Origin: PBB1 sp031380885
Lineage (GTDB): Bacteria; Pseudomonadota; Gammaproteobacteria; Burkholderiales; Burkholderiaceae_C
NCBI GenBank assembly: GCA_031380885.1
Contig: JANMXL010000130.1
Coordinates: 1-19,491, forward strand
Length of the DNA stretch: 19,491 nt
Reading direction: 5' to 3'
Below the pieces are notes generated by a model, which saw nothing but the letters and a program-made list of their open reading frames with translations, searched no databases and was not told the DNA's origin. Made by a program: the position numbers and the translations under genes. Shown here piece by piece: positions 6,931 to 14,969 of this stretch. The first letter of the stretch is position 1. Each line of letters starts with the position of its first letter.

Positions 6931-7602
6931 TCAGCGCACCGTGTCTTGTGAAGGTTTGCGCGCGGCCAGCACCTCGGCGCGGGTGTAGGGCTCGCTGCGA
7001 CCGGACACCGCGAGCGCCAGCCGCGTCACCCAGCCGTGGGTGGTCGATGGCGGCGCCGCGGAGAGGGTGCTGCCCAGCCAGACGCACACCACCACCGGCA
7101 ACCACAGCGTGTGACGCGCCGGCGGCGCACGGTCGGCCAAGGCGGCGACCGCGGTGGCTGCACCGCCGACCAGCAGGCCCGCCACCACCTCGGACCAGGA
7201 ATGCGCCTCGACGGCCACCCGTGACACGCCCACCAGCAGCGCCAGTGCGACGCCGACTGCCAGACCCAGGCCTTGCCAGCGCGCCGCCCGCAGGCCGGTC
7301 AGCGCGCTCGCGATGGCGACGCCCGTCAGCGGGTAGATCGCCGCCGCAAACATGGAGTGACCGGACACACCGGTGAAGTCCAGCGCCGGCCAACCGACGC
7401 CCCAGCCGAGGAACGCGACCTTCGACGCCGTCGTCACCGCCACCGCAGCGAACAGGCCCACCAGCCAGACGACCGCCAGCCGGGTCGAGCGTTCGCGCCA
7501 GCCGAACCACAGCGCCACCATCAAGGCGGCGGGCACCATGATCTGTGCCTCGCCGAGGCGGGTGACGACGTTCCAGAAAGCGATCGACAGCATCAATGAC
7601 AT
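6931..7602 (-). CDS. PAP2-superfamily membrane phosphatase, degenerate motifs
   Basis: This 223-residue integral membrane protein has about five or six hydrophobic segments (roughly 5-35, 42-60, 84-104, 111-128, 138-155, 165-182) and a soluble tail. PAP2 enzymes hydrolyse lipid phosphates or pyrophosphates using three motifs. Motif 2 is present as GVSGH (78-82) and motif 3 as SR-x5-H-x3-E (S127, R128, H134, E138), where the usual final Asp is Glu. Motif 1 (K-x6-R-P) is mostly lost: K61 is there but the expected Arg is not, and only a nearby WP remains. It may have an altered substrate or reduced activity. It is convergent with the Lon-domain gene, 51 bp apart. Confidence 0.82.
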   Translation of the reverse strand: MSLMLSIAFWNVVTRLGEAQIMVPAALMVALWFGWRERSTRLAVVWLVGLFAAVAVTTASKVAFLGWGVGWPALDFTGVSGHSMFAAAIYPLTGVAIASALTGLRAARWQGLGLAVGVALALLVGVSRVAVEAHSWSEVVAGLLVGGAATAVAALADRAPPARHTLWLPVVVCVWLGSTLSAAPPSTTHGWVTRLALAVSGRSEPYTRAEVLAARKPSQDTVR

Positions 7603-7860
7603 GGGCAGATGCTAAAGGTTGACCGCGACGTCGCCAGTCGCAAACCGTCGCCGATCGGCGCTGCTGCGACGCGGTGCGCGACCAGGGTCACAAACGCGTT
7701 GCTTCCGTGAAGGATGTACGCCCGCAAGTCGGGTGAATGCCGAAAAGCGGCAAGTTCTTGACCGGGTTCGGCACCACACTGTCCCCATGGAAACCTATTG
7801 TGAAAAGCATGTCGGTGGCGTGGTGTCGGCGCAGCCATCAAAGGCCGCAGCACAGACGCC
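7603..7860 (+). other. 258-bp intergenic region between divergent genes
   Basis: It lies between the PAP2 gene start and the 7861 gene, so it should hold both promoters, but I find no convincing -35/-10 pair. A perfect 12-bp palindrome CGCCGATCGGCG sits at 7649-7660. A short open frame (TTG 7619 to TGA 7864, or ATG 7787) overlaps the next start as ATGA, but its codon use is not gene-like, so I do not call it. Confidence 0.5.
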
Positions 7861-8301
7861 ATGAGCATTTTTGGATGGGGCGGCGCGCGCAATGCGCGAA
7901 GCGTGGCCGCCAAGACCGCCCCTGCACGCCGTCCGGCGGCAGAACCGACCACCGAGTCGGGCTGGCAGCGCGTGCGCGAGCAGCCACGCGCTCAAGACCT
8001 GGCGTTATCACTACAGGCGCAAACCTGGTGCGCCTCGCTGCACCCGCGGCACCGGCCGACCCAGCTCTGCGCGCTGTTCCCCCGCGTGGCCAACCGGCTG
8101 GCGCTGTGCTGGAACGACGCGGCACTGGCGGCGCGGGTGCTCGACGACCTGGTGGTCGACAAGCGCCGCAACCGCGTCGGCTTCTCTCCCGACGTCTCAC
8201 AGGAGCTGATCCGACTGCGCTTGCTTCGACCCTCGCAGGCTGGCAACAGCGGGTTTGCACCGCTGTGGGACGCCAGCAGCATGGCCAGCTGCGACCGCTG
8301 A
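7861..8301 (+). CDS. Protein of unknown function, 146 residues
   Basis: I cannot assign a function. The N-terminal 50 residues are basic and low in complexity. From about 50 the sequence looks folded and mostly helical: WCASLHPRHRPTQLCALFP, RVANRLALCWNDAALAARVL and DDLVVDKRRNRVGFSP, then QELIRLRLL. Similar short proteins seem familiar from Burkholderiales genomes, though I cannot name a family. No signal peptide or TM segment is present. Third-position GC is high in this frame, which supports coding. The ATG at 7861 starts the protein with MSIFGWGG, with no clear Shine-Dalgarno sequence. It converges with the RND pump gene and a small hairpin plus T-run covers its stop. Confidence 0.75.
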   Translation: MSIFGWGGARNARSVAAKTAPARRPAAEPTTESGWQRVREQPRAQDLALSLQAQTWCASLHPRHRPTQLCALFPRVANRLALCWNDAALAARVLDDLVVDKRRNRVGFSPDVSQELIRLRLLRPSQAGNSGFAPLWDASSMASCDR

Positions 8302-8317
8302 GGGCGAGCGGCTTTTT
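8295..8317 (+). terminator. Probable intrinsic terminator
   Basis: CCGCT (8295-8299) pairs with AGCGG (8307-8311) around a seven-base loop and is followed by CTTTTT. The stem is only five pairs and spans the stop codon of the 7861 gene, so strength is uncertain. Confidence 0.45.
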
Positions 8318-8322
8318 GGACT

Positions 8323-11300
8323 TCAGTGCCCGTCGTTCGGCACGGTGATGGGTGCCGCAGCCGGGGGTGGTTTGCGGCCGCGCGACAGACGCCGGGCCGC
8401 GCTTTGAACCACGTCGTCGACGAAGGTAAACAGCACCGGGATCACCAACAGGCTGAGGAAGGTCGAGGTGATCAGCCCACCGATGACGACGATCGCCATT
8501 GGCGCGCGGAAGCTCGGGTCGACGCCCAGGCCGAGCGCGATGGGCAGCATGCCGGCGCCCATCGCGAGCGAGGTCATGACGATCGGACGCGCACGCTTGT
8601 GACAGGCATCGAGCAACGCATCCCAGCGGCTCAGGCCGCGGTCGCGCCGCGCCATGATCGCGTACTCGACCAGCAGGATCGAGTTCTTGGTCGCAATGCC
8701 CATCAGCATGATCAGCCCGATCATCGACGGCATCGAGATCGCGGTGTGCGTCACGTACAGCGCGAGGAATGCGCCCGGAATCGACAGCACCAGTGCCGCG
8801 AGGATGGTCACCGGCTGAACGAAGTCTTTGAACAGCAGCACCAGCACGATGTAGATGCACAACACGCCAGTCGCCATCGCGAGGCCGAAACTTGCGAACA
8901 GCTCAGACATTGACTCGGCATCGCCGATCGTGGTTTGCATGATGCCGGGTGGAAGTTGCAGCAAGCTGGGCAGCGCGAGTGCGGCGCGCTGGACATCGCC
9001 CAGCGGCTGCTGGTTCAGCTCGATCTCGAAATTGACATTGCGCTGGCGGTCGTAGCGGTCGATCTGTGCCGGGCCGCTGTCGATGTGGAAGCTCGCGACA
9101 TTGCCCAGCATCACAGGCCCGCGCGCGCCGGGCACAGCCAGCCGTGACAGCAGTTCGACGTCGGTGCGCGCCTCGGCCTCGAGCTTGACGACGATAGGAA
9201 CCTGGCGCTGTGACAGGTTCAGCTTGGGCAGGCTCTGGTCGTAGTCGCCGCTGGTCGCGATGCGCAAGGTATCGCCGATGGCCGCTGACGTGACGCCCAA
9301 GTCGGCGGCGCGGTCGAAATCAGGGCGCACGATCAACTCCGGCCGCAACAGGCTCGAGGTCGAGGTGACGTTGCCGATGCCGGGCAGCGTGCGCAGCTCG
9401 CGCTCGACGACGGCGGCGTGTGCGGCCAGTGCGGGGCCGTCTTCACCGGACAGCACCAGCACGTATTTTTCGCCTCCGCTGTCCAGGCCGACTGTGGTGC
9501 GCACGCCCGGCACCTCGGCCAGCGCGTCGCGCAGCTGCTTTTCGATCGCCTGCTTCGTCAGTCCGCCGCGTTCGCCGCGAGGCGTCAGGTTGATGGTCAG
9601 CGTCGCGCTGCGAACCTCGGGCGCGCCGCCGAGTGCGAGTGGGTTGTTGCCGCTCGCACCCCCGCCGACTGCGGTGTAGACCAGCCTGACATTCGGGTTC
9701 TTCTCGACGAGCGCGCGCGCCTGCTCGGCGGCAGCGGAGGTCTGCTTGAAGGTGCTGCCCGGCGGCAGCGACACCTTGACCTGGGTTTGCGACAGGTCAT
9801 CGGCCGGGATGAAGCTGGTGGGCAGCAGCGGAGCCAACGCCGATGAGCCGACCAGGAACACGCCCGCCGCCAGCATCGTCAGCCACCGGTGCGACAGGCA
9901 CCAGGCGGTCCAGCGCATGCACCACGCGACCCAGCTCGGCTCGCGGGCTTCTGCCTGCTTCGGCGCTTTCAGCAGGTAGGCCGACATCATCGGCGTCAGC
10001 AGCCGCGCGACGACCAGCGAGAAGAACACCGCGATCGCCGCCGTCCAGCCGAACTGCACGAAGAACTTGCCGGCAATGCCGCTCATGAACGCGGTCGGCA
10101 GGAACACCGCGATCAGCGTGAGGCTGGTGGCGATGACTGCCAGGCCGATCTCGTCGGCGGCTTCCATCGCCGCCTGGTACGGCGTTTTCCCCATGCGCAG
10201 GTGCCGCATGATGTTTTCGATCTCGACGATCGCGTCGTCGACCAGGATGCCGACCACCAGCGACAACGACAGCAGCGTCACCGTGTTCAACGAGAAGCCG
10301 AACAGGTGCATGGCGGCGAACGTTGGCACGGCCGACAGTGGCAGCGCCACCGCCGCGACCAAGGTCGCGCGAACGTTGCGCAGGAACAGCACCACGACCA
10401 GCACCGCGAGGGCGGCGCCTTCGTATAACAGCAGCATGGAGCCGTCGAAGCTCTCTTGCACCGGGTCGACGAAGTTGAAGGCCTCGGTGACGTTGATCTC
10501 GGGGTGCTGCGCGCGCAGCCGGTCGAGTTCGGCGCGCACGCCGGCGGCGACTTCGGTTTCGCCAGCGCGGCGTGTGCGCGTCACCTCGAAACCAACCACG
10601 GGCTTGCCGTTCAGCAGGGCGGCCGAACGAATCTCGCCCACCGTGTCACGCACCGTGGCCACCTGGTCGAGGCGGACGCGGCGGCCATCGGTCAGCGTGA
10701 TCTCGATGCGCGCGAGCTCTTCGGCCGAGTGCACCGTGGCGAGGGTGCGCACCGACTGCTCGGCGCCACCGACGTCGGTGCGGCCGCCCGACGCCTCTTG
10801 CTGGATCTGCCGCAGCTGGCGCGAGATGTCGCTGGCGGTCGCGTTCAGTGCCTGAAGCCGCGCCGGGTCAAGCGCGACCTGCACCTCGCGCGTCACACCG
10901 CCGACGCGGCCAACCGCGCCGACGCCGCGCACACTGAGCAGGCGTTTGGTGATGGTGTTGTCGACGAACCAGCTCAGCGCTTCGCCGTCCATGCGCTCCG
11001 ACGACACGGTGTAGGTCAGGATCGGCGAGCCCGACAACTCTAGCTTCGAGATGACCGGGTCGCGCAGGTCGCCGGGCAGGTCGGAGCGCACGCGGCTCAC
11101 CGCGTCGCGCACGTCGTCAATGGCCTCCTGCGTTGGCTTCTCCAGCCGGAACTCGACCGTCACGATCGCGACCCCGTCCTGCACCGTCGTGTAGATGTGC
11201 TTGACGCCGGTGACGGTAGCGACCGAGTTCTCGATCTTGTGCACCACCTCGGTCTCGAGCTGCTGCGGCGACGCGCCGGGCAGCGATGCGGTGACGGTGA

Positions 11301-11433
11301 TGGTGGGCAGGTCGATGTCAGGAAAGCTCTGCACCTTCATCGCCTTGAAGCCCATCAAGCCGGCGAGTGTCAGCATGATGAAGAGCATCACCGACGGGAT
11401 CGGGTTGCGGATCGACCAGGCGGAGAAGTTCAT
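8323..11433 (-). CDS. RND efflux pump inner-membrane transporter (HAE1/AcrB-like)
   Basis: The protein is 1036 residues, the usual size for HAE1-family drug/proton antiporters. It has the family start (FSAWSIRNPIPSVMLFIML, TM1), two large periplasmic loops (about 35-335 and 545-840) and two six-helix TM bundles (from about 336 and from about 848). The proton-relay residues are present: D399-D400 in TM4 (LVVGILVDDAIVEIENI) and K916 in TM10 (LMGIATKNSILLVEYA). In the inner membrane it would take substrates from membrane or periplasm and pass them to the outer-membrane channel. Substrates cannot be read from sequence. Its ATG overlaps the adaptor stop (ATGA on the minus strand, 11430-11433). It is the last gene of a four-gene minus-strand operon and converges with the 7861 gene. 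Confidence 0.97.
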   Translation of the reverse strand: MNFSAWSIRNPIPSVMLFIMLTLAGLMGFKAMKVQSFPDIDLPTITVTASLPGASPQQLETEVVHKIENSVATVTGVKHIYTTVQDGVAIVTVEFRLEKPTQEAIDDVRDAVSRVRSDLPGDLRDPVISKLELSGSPILTYTVSSERMDGEALSWFVDNTITKRLLSVRGVGAVGRVGGVTREVQVALDPARLQALNATASDISRQLRQIQQEASGGRTDVGGAEQSVRTLATVHSAEELARIEITLTDGRRVRLDQVATVRDTVGEIRSAALLNGKPVVGFEVTRTRRAGETEVAAGVRAELDRLRAQHPEINVTEAFNFVDPVQESFDGSMLLLYEGAALAVLVVVLFLRNVRATLVAAVALPLSAVPTFAAMHLFGFSLNTVTLLSLSLVVGILVDDAIVEIENIMRHLRMGKTPYQAAMEAADEIGLAVIATSLTLIAVFLPTAFMSGIAGKFFVQFGWTAAIAVFFSLVVARLLTPMMSAYLLKAPKQAEAREPSWVAWCMRWTAWCLSHRWLTMLAAGVFLVGSSALAPLLPTSFIPADDLSQTQVKVSLPPGSTFKQTSAAAEQARALVEKNPNVRLVYTAVGGGASGNNPLALGGAPEVRSATLTINLTPRGERGGLTKQAIEKQLRDALAEVPGVRTTVGLDSGGEKYVLVLSGEDGPALAAHAAVVERELRTLPGIGNVTSTSSLLRPELIVRPDFDRAADLGVTSAAIGDTLRIATSGDYDQSLPKLNLSQRQVPIVVKLEAEARTDVELLSRLAVPGARGPVMLGNVASFHIDSGPAQIDRYDRQRNVNFEIELNQQPLGDVQRAALALPSLLQLPPGIMQTTIGDAESMSELFASFGLAMATGVLCIYIVLVLLFKDFVQPVTILAALVLSIPGAFLALYVTHTAISMPSMIGLIMLMGIATKNSILLVEYAIMARRDRGLSRWDALLDACHKRARPIVMTSLAMGAGMLPIALGLGVDPSFRAPMAIVVIGGLITSTFLSLLVIPVLFTFVDDVVQSAARRLSRGRKPPPAAAPITVPNDGH

Positions 11434-12608
11434 CGTGCCGCCGCGCCGGTTACCACCCGCACGGTGTCGCCGTCGGCCAGGAACCCGACGCCCGTCTCAA
11501 CCACCTGGGCCGACGCATCGAGCCCGCCGGTGATTTCGATGCGGTCGCCCTGGCGGCGGCCCACTGACAGCTTGATCTCGCGCACCTTCGAATCCGGCTC
11601 GACGCGAAGCGCGTAGCTGAAGCCGTCGCGCAGCTTCAGCGCACTTTGCGGCAGGGTCAGTGCGTGGCGGCTGCCGAGCTGGAATTCGCCGGTCGCGAAC
11701 ATGCCCGCGCGTGCCACGCTGGCACCGGGCAGGTCGACGTAGACCAGCCCGTTGCGCGTTTGTGCATCAACCGTTGGTGCGACGATGCGCAAGGTACCGG
11801 TGACGCGGCTGGCAGCGGCGGCGTCGTTCGACAACGTGATGCGCACCGGCATGCCGGGTTTTAGTTTTGCGAGGTCAGCGGCCTGCACCTCGGCGCGCCA
11901 TTCGAGGCGGCCTTGGCGAATCATCCGAAACAGCTCCTGACCGGCCGGCAGCACCGCACCGACGGTCGCGCTGCGCGACGAGATCACGCCGTGGTCGGGC
12001 GCGAGCACCTGCGTTTGCTTCAGCCGCAGTTGCTGCACGCGGGCAGCGGCGCGCTGCGATGCGAGCCGCGCCTGCGCGGTGCGCTCGGCGGTCAGGTACT
12101 GGGTGATCTGCTGGGCACTCAGCGCGCCGGTGGCCTGCAGGCTGCGCGCGCGCGCAGCGTTGGCAGCGGCTTCGGCGGCGGTCGCCTCGGCCTCGGCGAC
12201 GCTGGCTTCGACCTGTCCCACATCGGCCTGCACCGTCTCCGGCGCGAAGGTGGCCAGCACCTGGCCGCGCTTGACGACATCACCGACGTTGACCCGCACC
12301 GTCGCGAGCCGCAGGCCGTTGGCTTCGGTGCCGATGCTTGCTTCCTGCCAGGGGGCAAGGCTGCCATTGGCCGTGAGGGTCAACGGCAGTTCGGTGCGCT
12401 GCGGCTGCGTGGTCGTGACCGTCAGCGCCGCACGCACCGCCGGTTTGGCCGTCGAGCCATCTGCTGCGTGTGCACTGATGAGCAGTGCCAGCGCGGTGGC
12501 GGTTGCCACGCCGATGGCCGCGGCTGTCCAATACTGCCTGGTGCGGGGGACGGGCGTCGCAGCAGTGCGAGAAGCCGGGGCTAGGGGTGGGGTGTGCCAG
12601 ATGTGCAT
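11430..12608 (-). CDS. RND efflux periplasmic adaptor (membrane fusion protein)
   Basis: The 392-residue adaptor links the pump to the outer-membrane channel. It has an N-terminal hydrophobic segment (about 28-46, AAIGVATATALALLIS) and no lipobox, so it is either anchored by that helix or cleaved after it. Then come a first beta strand set (TLTANGSLAPWQEASIGTE), the split lipoyl-like half-motif (VNVGDVVKRGQVLATF), an Ala/Gln/Glu-rich coiled-coil hairpin (about 125-200), the second lipoyl half (VLAPDHGVISSRSATVGAV), a beta-barrel and a membrane-proximal domain ending near GDTVRVV. The gene overlaps the pump by four bases and lies 20 bp after the outer-membrane factor. The MHIWHTPP start has no clear Shine-Dalgarno sequence; the frame offers no better one. 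Confidence 0.95.
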   Translation of the reverse strand: MHIWHTPPLAPASRTAATPVPRTRQYWTAAAIGVATATALALLISAHAADGSTAKPAVRAALTVTTTQPQRTELPLTLTANGSLAPWQEASIGTEANGLRLATVRVNVGDVVKRGQVLATFAPETVQADVGQVEASVAEAEATAAEAAANAARARSLQATGALSAQQITQYLTAERTAQARLASQRAAARVQQLRLKQTQVLAPDHGVISSRSATVGAVLPAGQELFRMIRQGRLEWRAEVQAADLAKLKPGMPVRITLSNDAAAASRVTGTLRIVAPTVDAQTRNGLVYVDLPGASVARAGMFATGEFQLGSRHALTLPQSALKLRDGFSYALRVEPDSKVREIKLSVGRRQGDRIEITGGLDASAQVVETGVGFLADGDTVRVVTGAAAR

Positions 12609-12628
12609 TGGGGGAACAAGGGCGCAGG

Positions 12629-14119
12629 TCAGGGAATGGACGGTGTTCGGGGTGGCGCGTCGCGCGTGTCGACCACCCTGTCAGCCGCGGCAGTCCATCC
12701 GCCGCCAAGCGCGCGATACAGCGAAACCCATGCGGTCACGCGTTCGCGCCGCAGGTCGATCAAGGTGGTCTGAGCCTGCACCGCCGAGCGCCGAGCGTCT
12801 TCGAGCTCGAACAGGTTGCCAATGCCGCTGCGGAAACGCGCCTCGGTGGCGCGCAGCGAGTCGGCGAAACCGCTGGCGGCCACCTCGGCGTCGGCCTGCC
12901 GGTCGGCGCTGCTTTGCAAAGTGATTAATGCCCTTTCGACTTCCTGCACCGCGCGGCGCAGGGTGGCGCTGTACTGCGCGGTGGCATCGGCGTAGGCGGC
13001 GCGCGCGGCCTCGTCGGTGGCGCGCCGCGTGCCACCGTCGAAGATCGGCAGCGACACCGACACCGGGCCGACCGACCAGGTGGTTCCTGATCCGCTGATG
13101 CCGCCGACAAAGCCGCTGGGTGCGCTGCTTCGGTAGCGCGTTGTACCGATGCTGCCGGCAAGCTGGATGCGCGGCAGTCGCTCGGCCTGCCGCGCGGTGA
13201 TGTCGGCGGCCGTGGCGACCAGCGTGCGTTCGGCGCTGGCCAGATCGGGGCGCTGTTGCAACAGCGCAGCGGGCATTGCAGGCACCGCGATCTCGCGCGG
13301 TTGGGCGATGACGCCGCGTGCTGGCGACAGCGCGTCGCGCAGCGTCGGCTCGGCAGTACCGGTCAACGCAACCAGGCCCTTGATGTCGCTGTCGCACTGC
13401 GCGCGCTGCTGCGTCAGTTGCGCATGACCCTGCGCGGCACTGGCGCGTGCCAGCGCCGCGTTGGCTGGCGACTCAAACCCCGCACGTGCCGTCAGGTCCG
13501 TCAGCCGCGCGGTCTCCGCACGCGAATCGGCGTCGATTTGCACTTGGATGCTTTGCGCCTCGCAAGCGCGCAGCGCGATGTATTGCGTCGCGACCTCGGC
13601 TGCCACGGAGACGCGGGCGTCGTGCCACAGTGCCTGACTGCCCTTAAGACGCGCCTGCGCGGCGTCTCGAGAGGCTCTGACGCCGCCGAACAGGTCGAGC
13701 TCCCAAGACGCCGCGAGCGAGCCGCCGCTGCTGGTGGCGATGGCGCCGCTGCTGTCGTAGACGCCACGCTGCGCGCTGGCGCTGGCATCGAGTCTGGGCA
13801 GCAGCGACGCGCCAGTGGCCACGCGGTCAGCGTGCGATTGCGCGATGCGTGCGCGGGCCGACGATACCGTCGGGCTGACACGCTCGGCATCGTCGACGAG
13901 GTGCGCCAGCAGGGGGTCGTCGAACTGCTGCCACCACAGCGACAGCTCGGCCACTTCGCCCTGGTGCGCGGTTGGCGCGTACCACTGCGGTGGCGCCAGC
14001 GCGGCAAGTTGCGCGGCGCTGGGCGGCGCAGCGTCAATCCCGAACGCAGCACAGCCGCCGAGCATGGCCAAAGCCGCGGCCGACAGCAGCGTGCAGACTG
14101 CCGTGCGCGCAGCGGTCAC
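12629..14119 (-). CDS. Outer-membrane efflux lipoprotein, NodT family
   Basis: This 496-residue TolC-like outer-membrane factor is the exit duct of the tripartite pump. The signal peptide ends in the lipobox LGGC (20-23), so C23 should be lipidated. Family blocks are visible: WWQQFDDPLLAHLV, then ARARIAQSHADRVATGASLLP and SWELDLFGG, and in the second repeat PALLQQRPDLASAERTL, FDGGTRRA and LRRAVQEVERAL. The two helical repeats (about 75-290 and 290-475) match the internal duplication of this family. It follows the TetR gene by 70 bp and precedes the adaptor by 20 bp on the same strand. Placing the outer-membrane factor before the adaptor is less usual than pump operons that end with it. Confidence 0.96.
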   Translation of the reverse strand: MTAARTAVCTLLSAAALAMLGGCAAFGIDAAPPSAAQLAALAPPQWYAPTAHQGEVAELSLWWQQFDDPLLAHLVDDAERVSPTVSSARARIAQSHADRVATGASLLPRLDASASAQRGVYDSSGAIATSSGGSLAASWELDLFGGVRASRDAAQARLKGSQALWHDARVSVAAEVATQYIALRACEAQSIQVQIDADSRAETARLTDLTARAGFESPANAALARASAAQGHAQLTQQRAQCDSDIKGLVALTGTAEPTLRDALSPARGVIAQPREIAVPAMPAALLQQRPDLASAERTLVATAADITARQAERLPRIQLAGSIGTTRYRSSAPSGFVGGISGSGTTWSVGPVSVSLPIFDGGTRRATDEAARAAYADATAQYSATLRRAVQEVERALITLQSSADRQADAEVAASGFADSLRATEARFRSGIGNLFELEDARRSAVQAQTTLIDLRRERVTAWVSLYRALGGGWTAAADRVVDTRDAPPRTPSIP

Positions 14120-14189
14120 TGGGCCAACCTTTCCGCGGCAGCCGGTCTCGCCGAGCGGAAATGAGCGCCTGCCAGCCGTTGATCAGCGC

Positions 14190-14894
14190 TCATCGCCTGG
14201 CTTTCGGCTTCGCTGGGCTGACCGTGGCGCGTCGCTGCGCTTCAGCCGCGACCATCGCCTCTGCATAGCCGACCAGCCGATCGGCCCAGCGCTCGTAGGC
14301 GCGCGGCATGCGGTTCAGCCGCGGCGCCAGCGCGTCGATCACGTCGTGCTCAACATGCAAATGCACGCCCAGCCCGGCGATGCAAACCGCGAGGCCCTGC
14401 AATTCGTCGTCCGGCCGCTTCAAGCCCAGGTGGCGGCACAGCGCGGCCACCAGCGTGCGGTGCACCGGTGCGATGCCGCAGTCGATCTTTTCATCCCACA
14501 GGCCGGTCGGCTCCAGCATTTCGCGGCAGTGCAGCTTGACCGACAAGTGCGCCAGGTCGCCGTGTTTCAGAGGCTCGATGAAGCCGTCGTACAGCGCGCG
14601 CAGCGTCTGTCGCAGTGGTTGGTCGGCCACCGGCTCCGCGGGGGTGGCTTCGGACCAGAACGGCTCCAGGAATGCCGCTCTGTACAGCCCGGCTTTGTCA
14701 CCAAAGTGGTAACTGATGGCAGCCACATTGACCTGCGCGTGCTCGGCGATGGCGCGGGTCGAGGTCTTGGTGTAACCGTGTTGCGCAAACAGGCGCAGGC
14801 CGGTGTGCAGCAGCCGCTGGCGCGTGGAACGGCTGCTGGCTGTGTCGGGCAACACAACCGGGGCGGTTCGGGGAGCGAGGCGGCGCAATGTCAT
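14190..14894 (-). CDS. TetR/AcrR-family repressor, CecR-like, heading the efflux operon
   Basis: The 234-residue regulator has an N-terminal TetR DNA-binding domain (about 24-70: TRQRLLHTGLRLFAQHGY, then STRAIAEHAQVNVAAISYHF) and a C-terminal ligand domain that resembles E. coli CecR/YbiH (LSVKLHCREMLEPTGLWDEK, APVHRTLVAAL). The frame extends to an ATG at 14954, but that would translate through an inverted repeat at 14920-14935, and the extra residues do not look like a TetR N-terminus. ATG 14894 is therefore preferred. The gene is first of four in the same direction, so the regulator and the pump should share a promoter and be repressed together until a ligand binds. The ligand is unknown; CecR itself influences sensitivity to cefoperazone and chloramphenicol. 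Confidence 0.94.
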   Translation of the reverse strand: MTLRRLAPRTAPVVLPDTASSRSTRQRLLHTGLRLFAQHGYTKTSTRAIAEHAQVNVAAISYHFGDKAGLYRAAFLEPFWSEATPAEPVADQPLRQTLRALYDGFIEPLKHGDLAHLSVKLHCREMLEPTGLWDEKIDCGIAPVHRTLVAALCRHLGLKRPDDELQGLAVCIAGLGVHLHVEHDVIDALAPRLNRMPRAYERWADRLVGYAEAMVAAEAQRRATVSPAKPKARR

Positions 14895-14919
14895 CGCCAC
14901 GCAGTGTAGCAAGTTTAAA

Positions 14920-14935
14920 TCAAACGATTGTTTGA
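14920..14935. promoter_or_regulatory. Probable TetR operator upstream of the efflux operon
   Basis: TCAAAC-GATT-GTTTGA is a perfect six-base inverted repeat with a four-base spacer, 25 bp before the regulator's start. The surrounding stretch is AT-rich compared with the rest of the window. Its position and symmetry fit autoregulation by the TetR-type protein. Confidence 0.6.
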
Positions 14936-14954
14936 CGTTTGCTTGAGCTTTCAA
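14927..14954 (-). promoter_or_regulatory. Possible promoter of the efflux operon
   Basis: On the minus strand TTGAAA (14954-14949) is followed after 16 bases by AACAAT (14932-14927), matching 5/6 and 4/6 of the sigma-70 consensus. The -10 lies inside the inverted repeat, so a bound repressor would block it. This is a by-eye match only. Confidence 0.35.
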
Positions 14955-14969
14955 TACTTCGCGCGGCGG

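Noticed and set aside
7619..7864. Short plus-strand frame ending in an ATGA overlap with the 7861 gene
   Set aside because: The overlap is suggestive but the start is TTG, no ribosome site is visible and the peptide has no recognisable feature.
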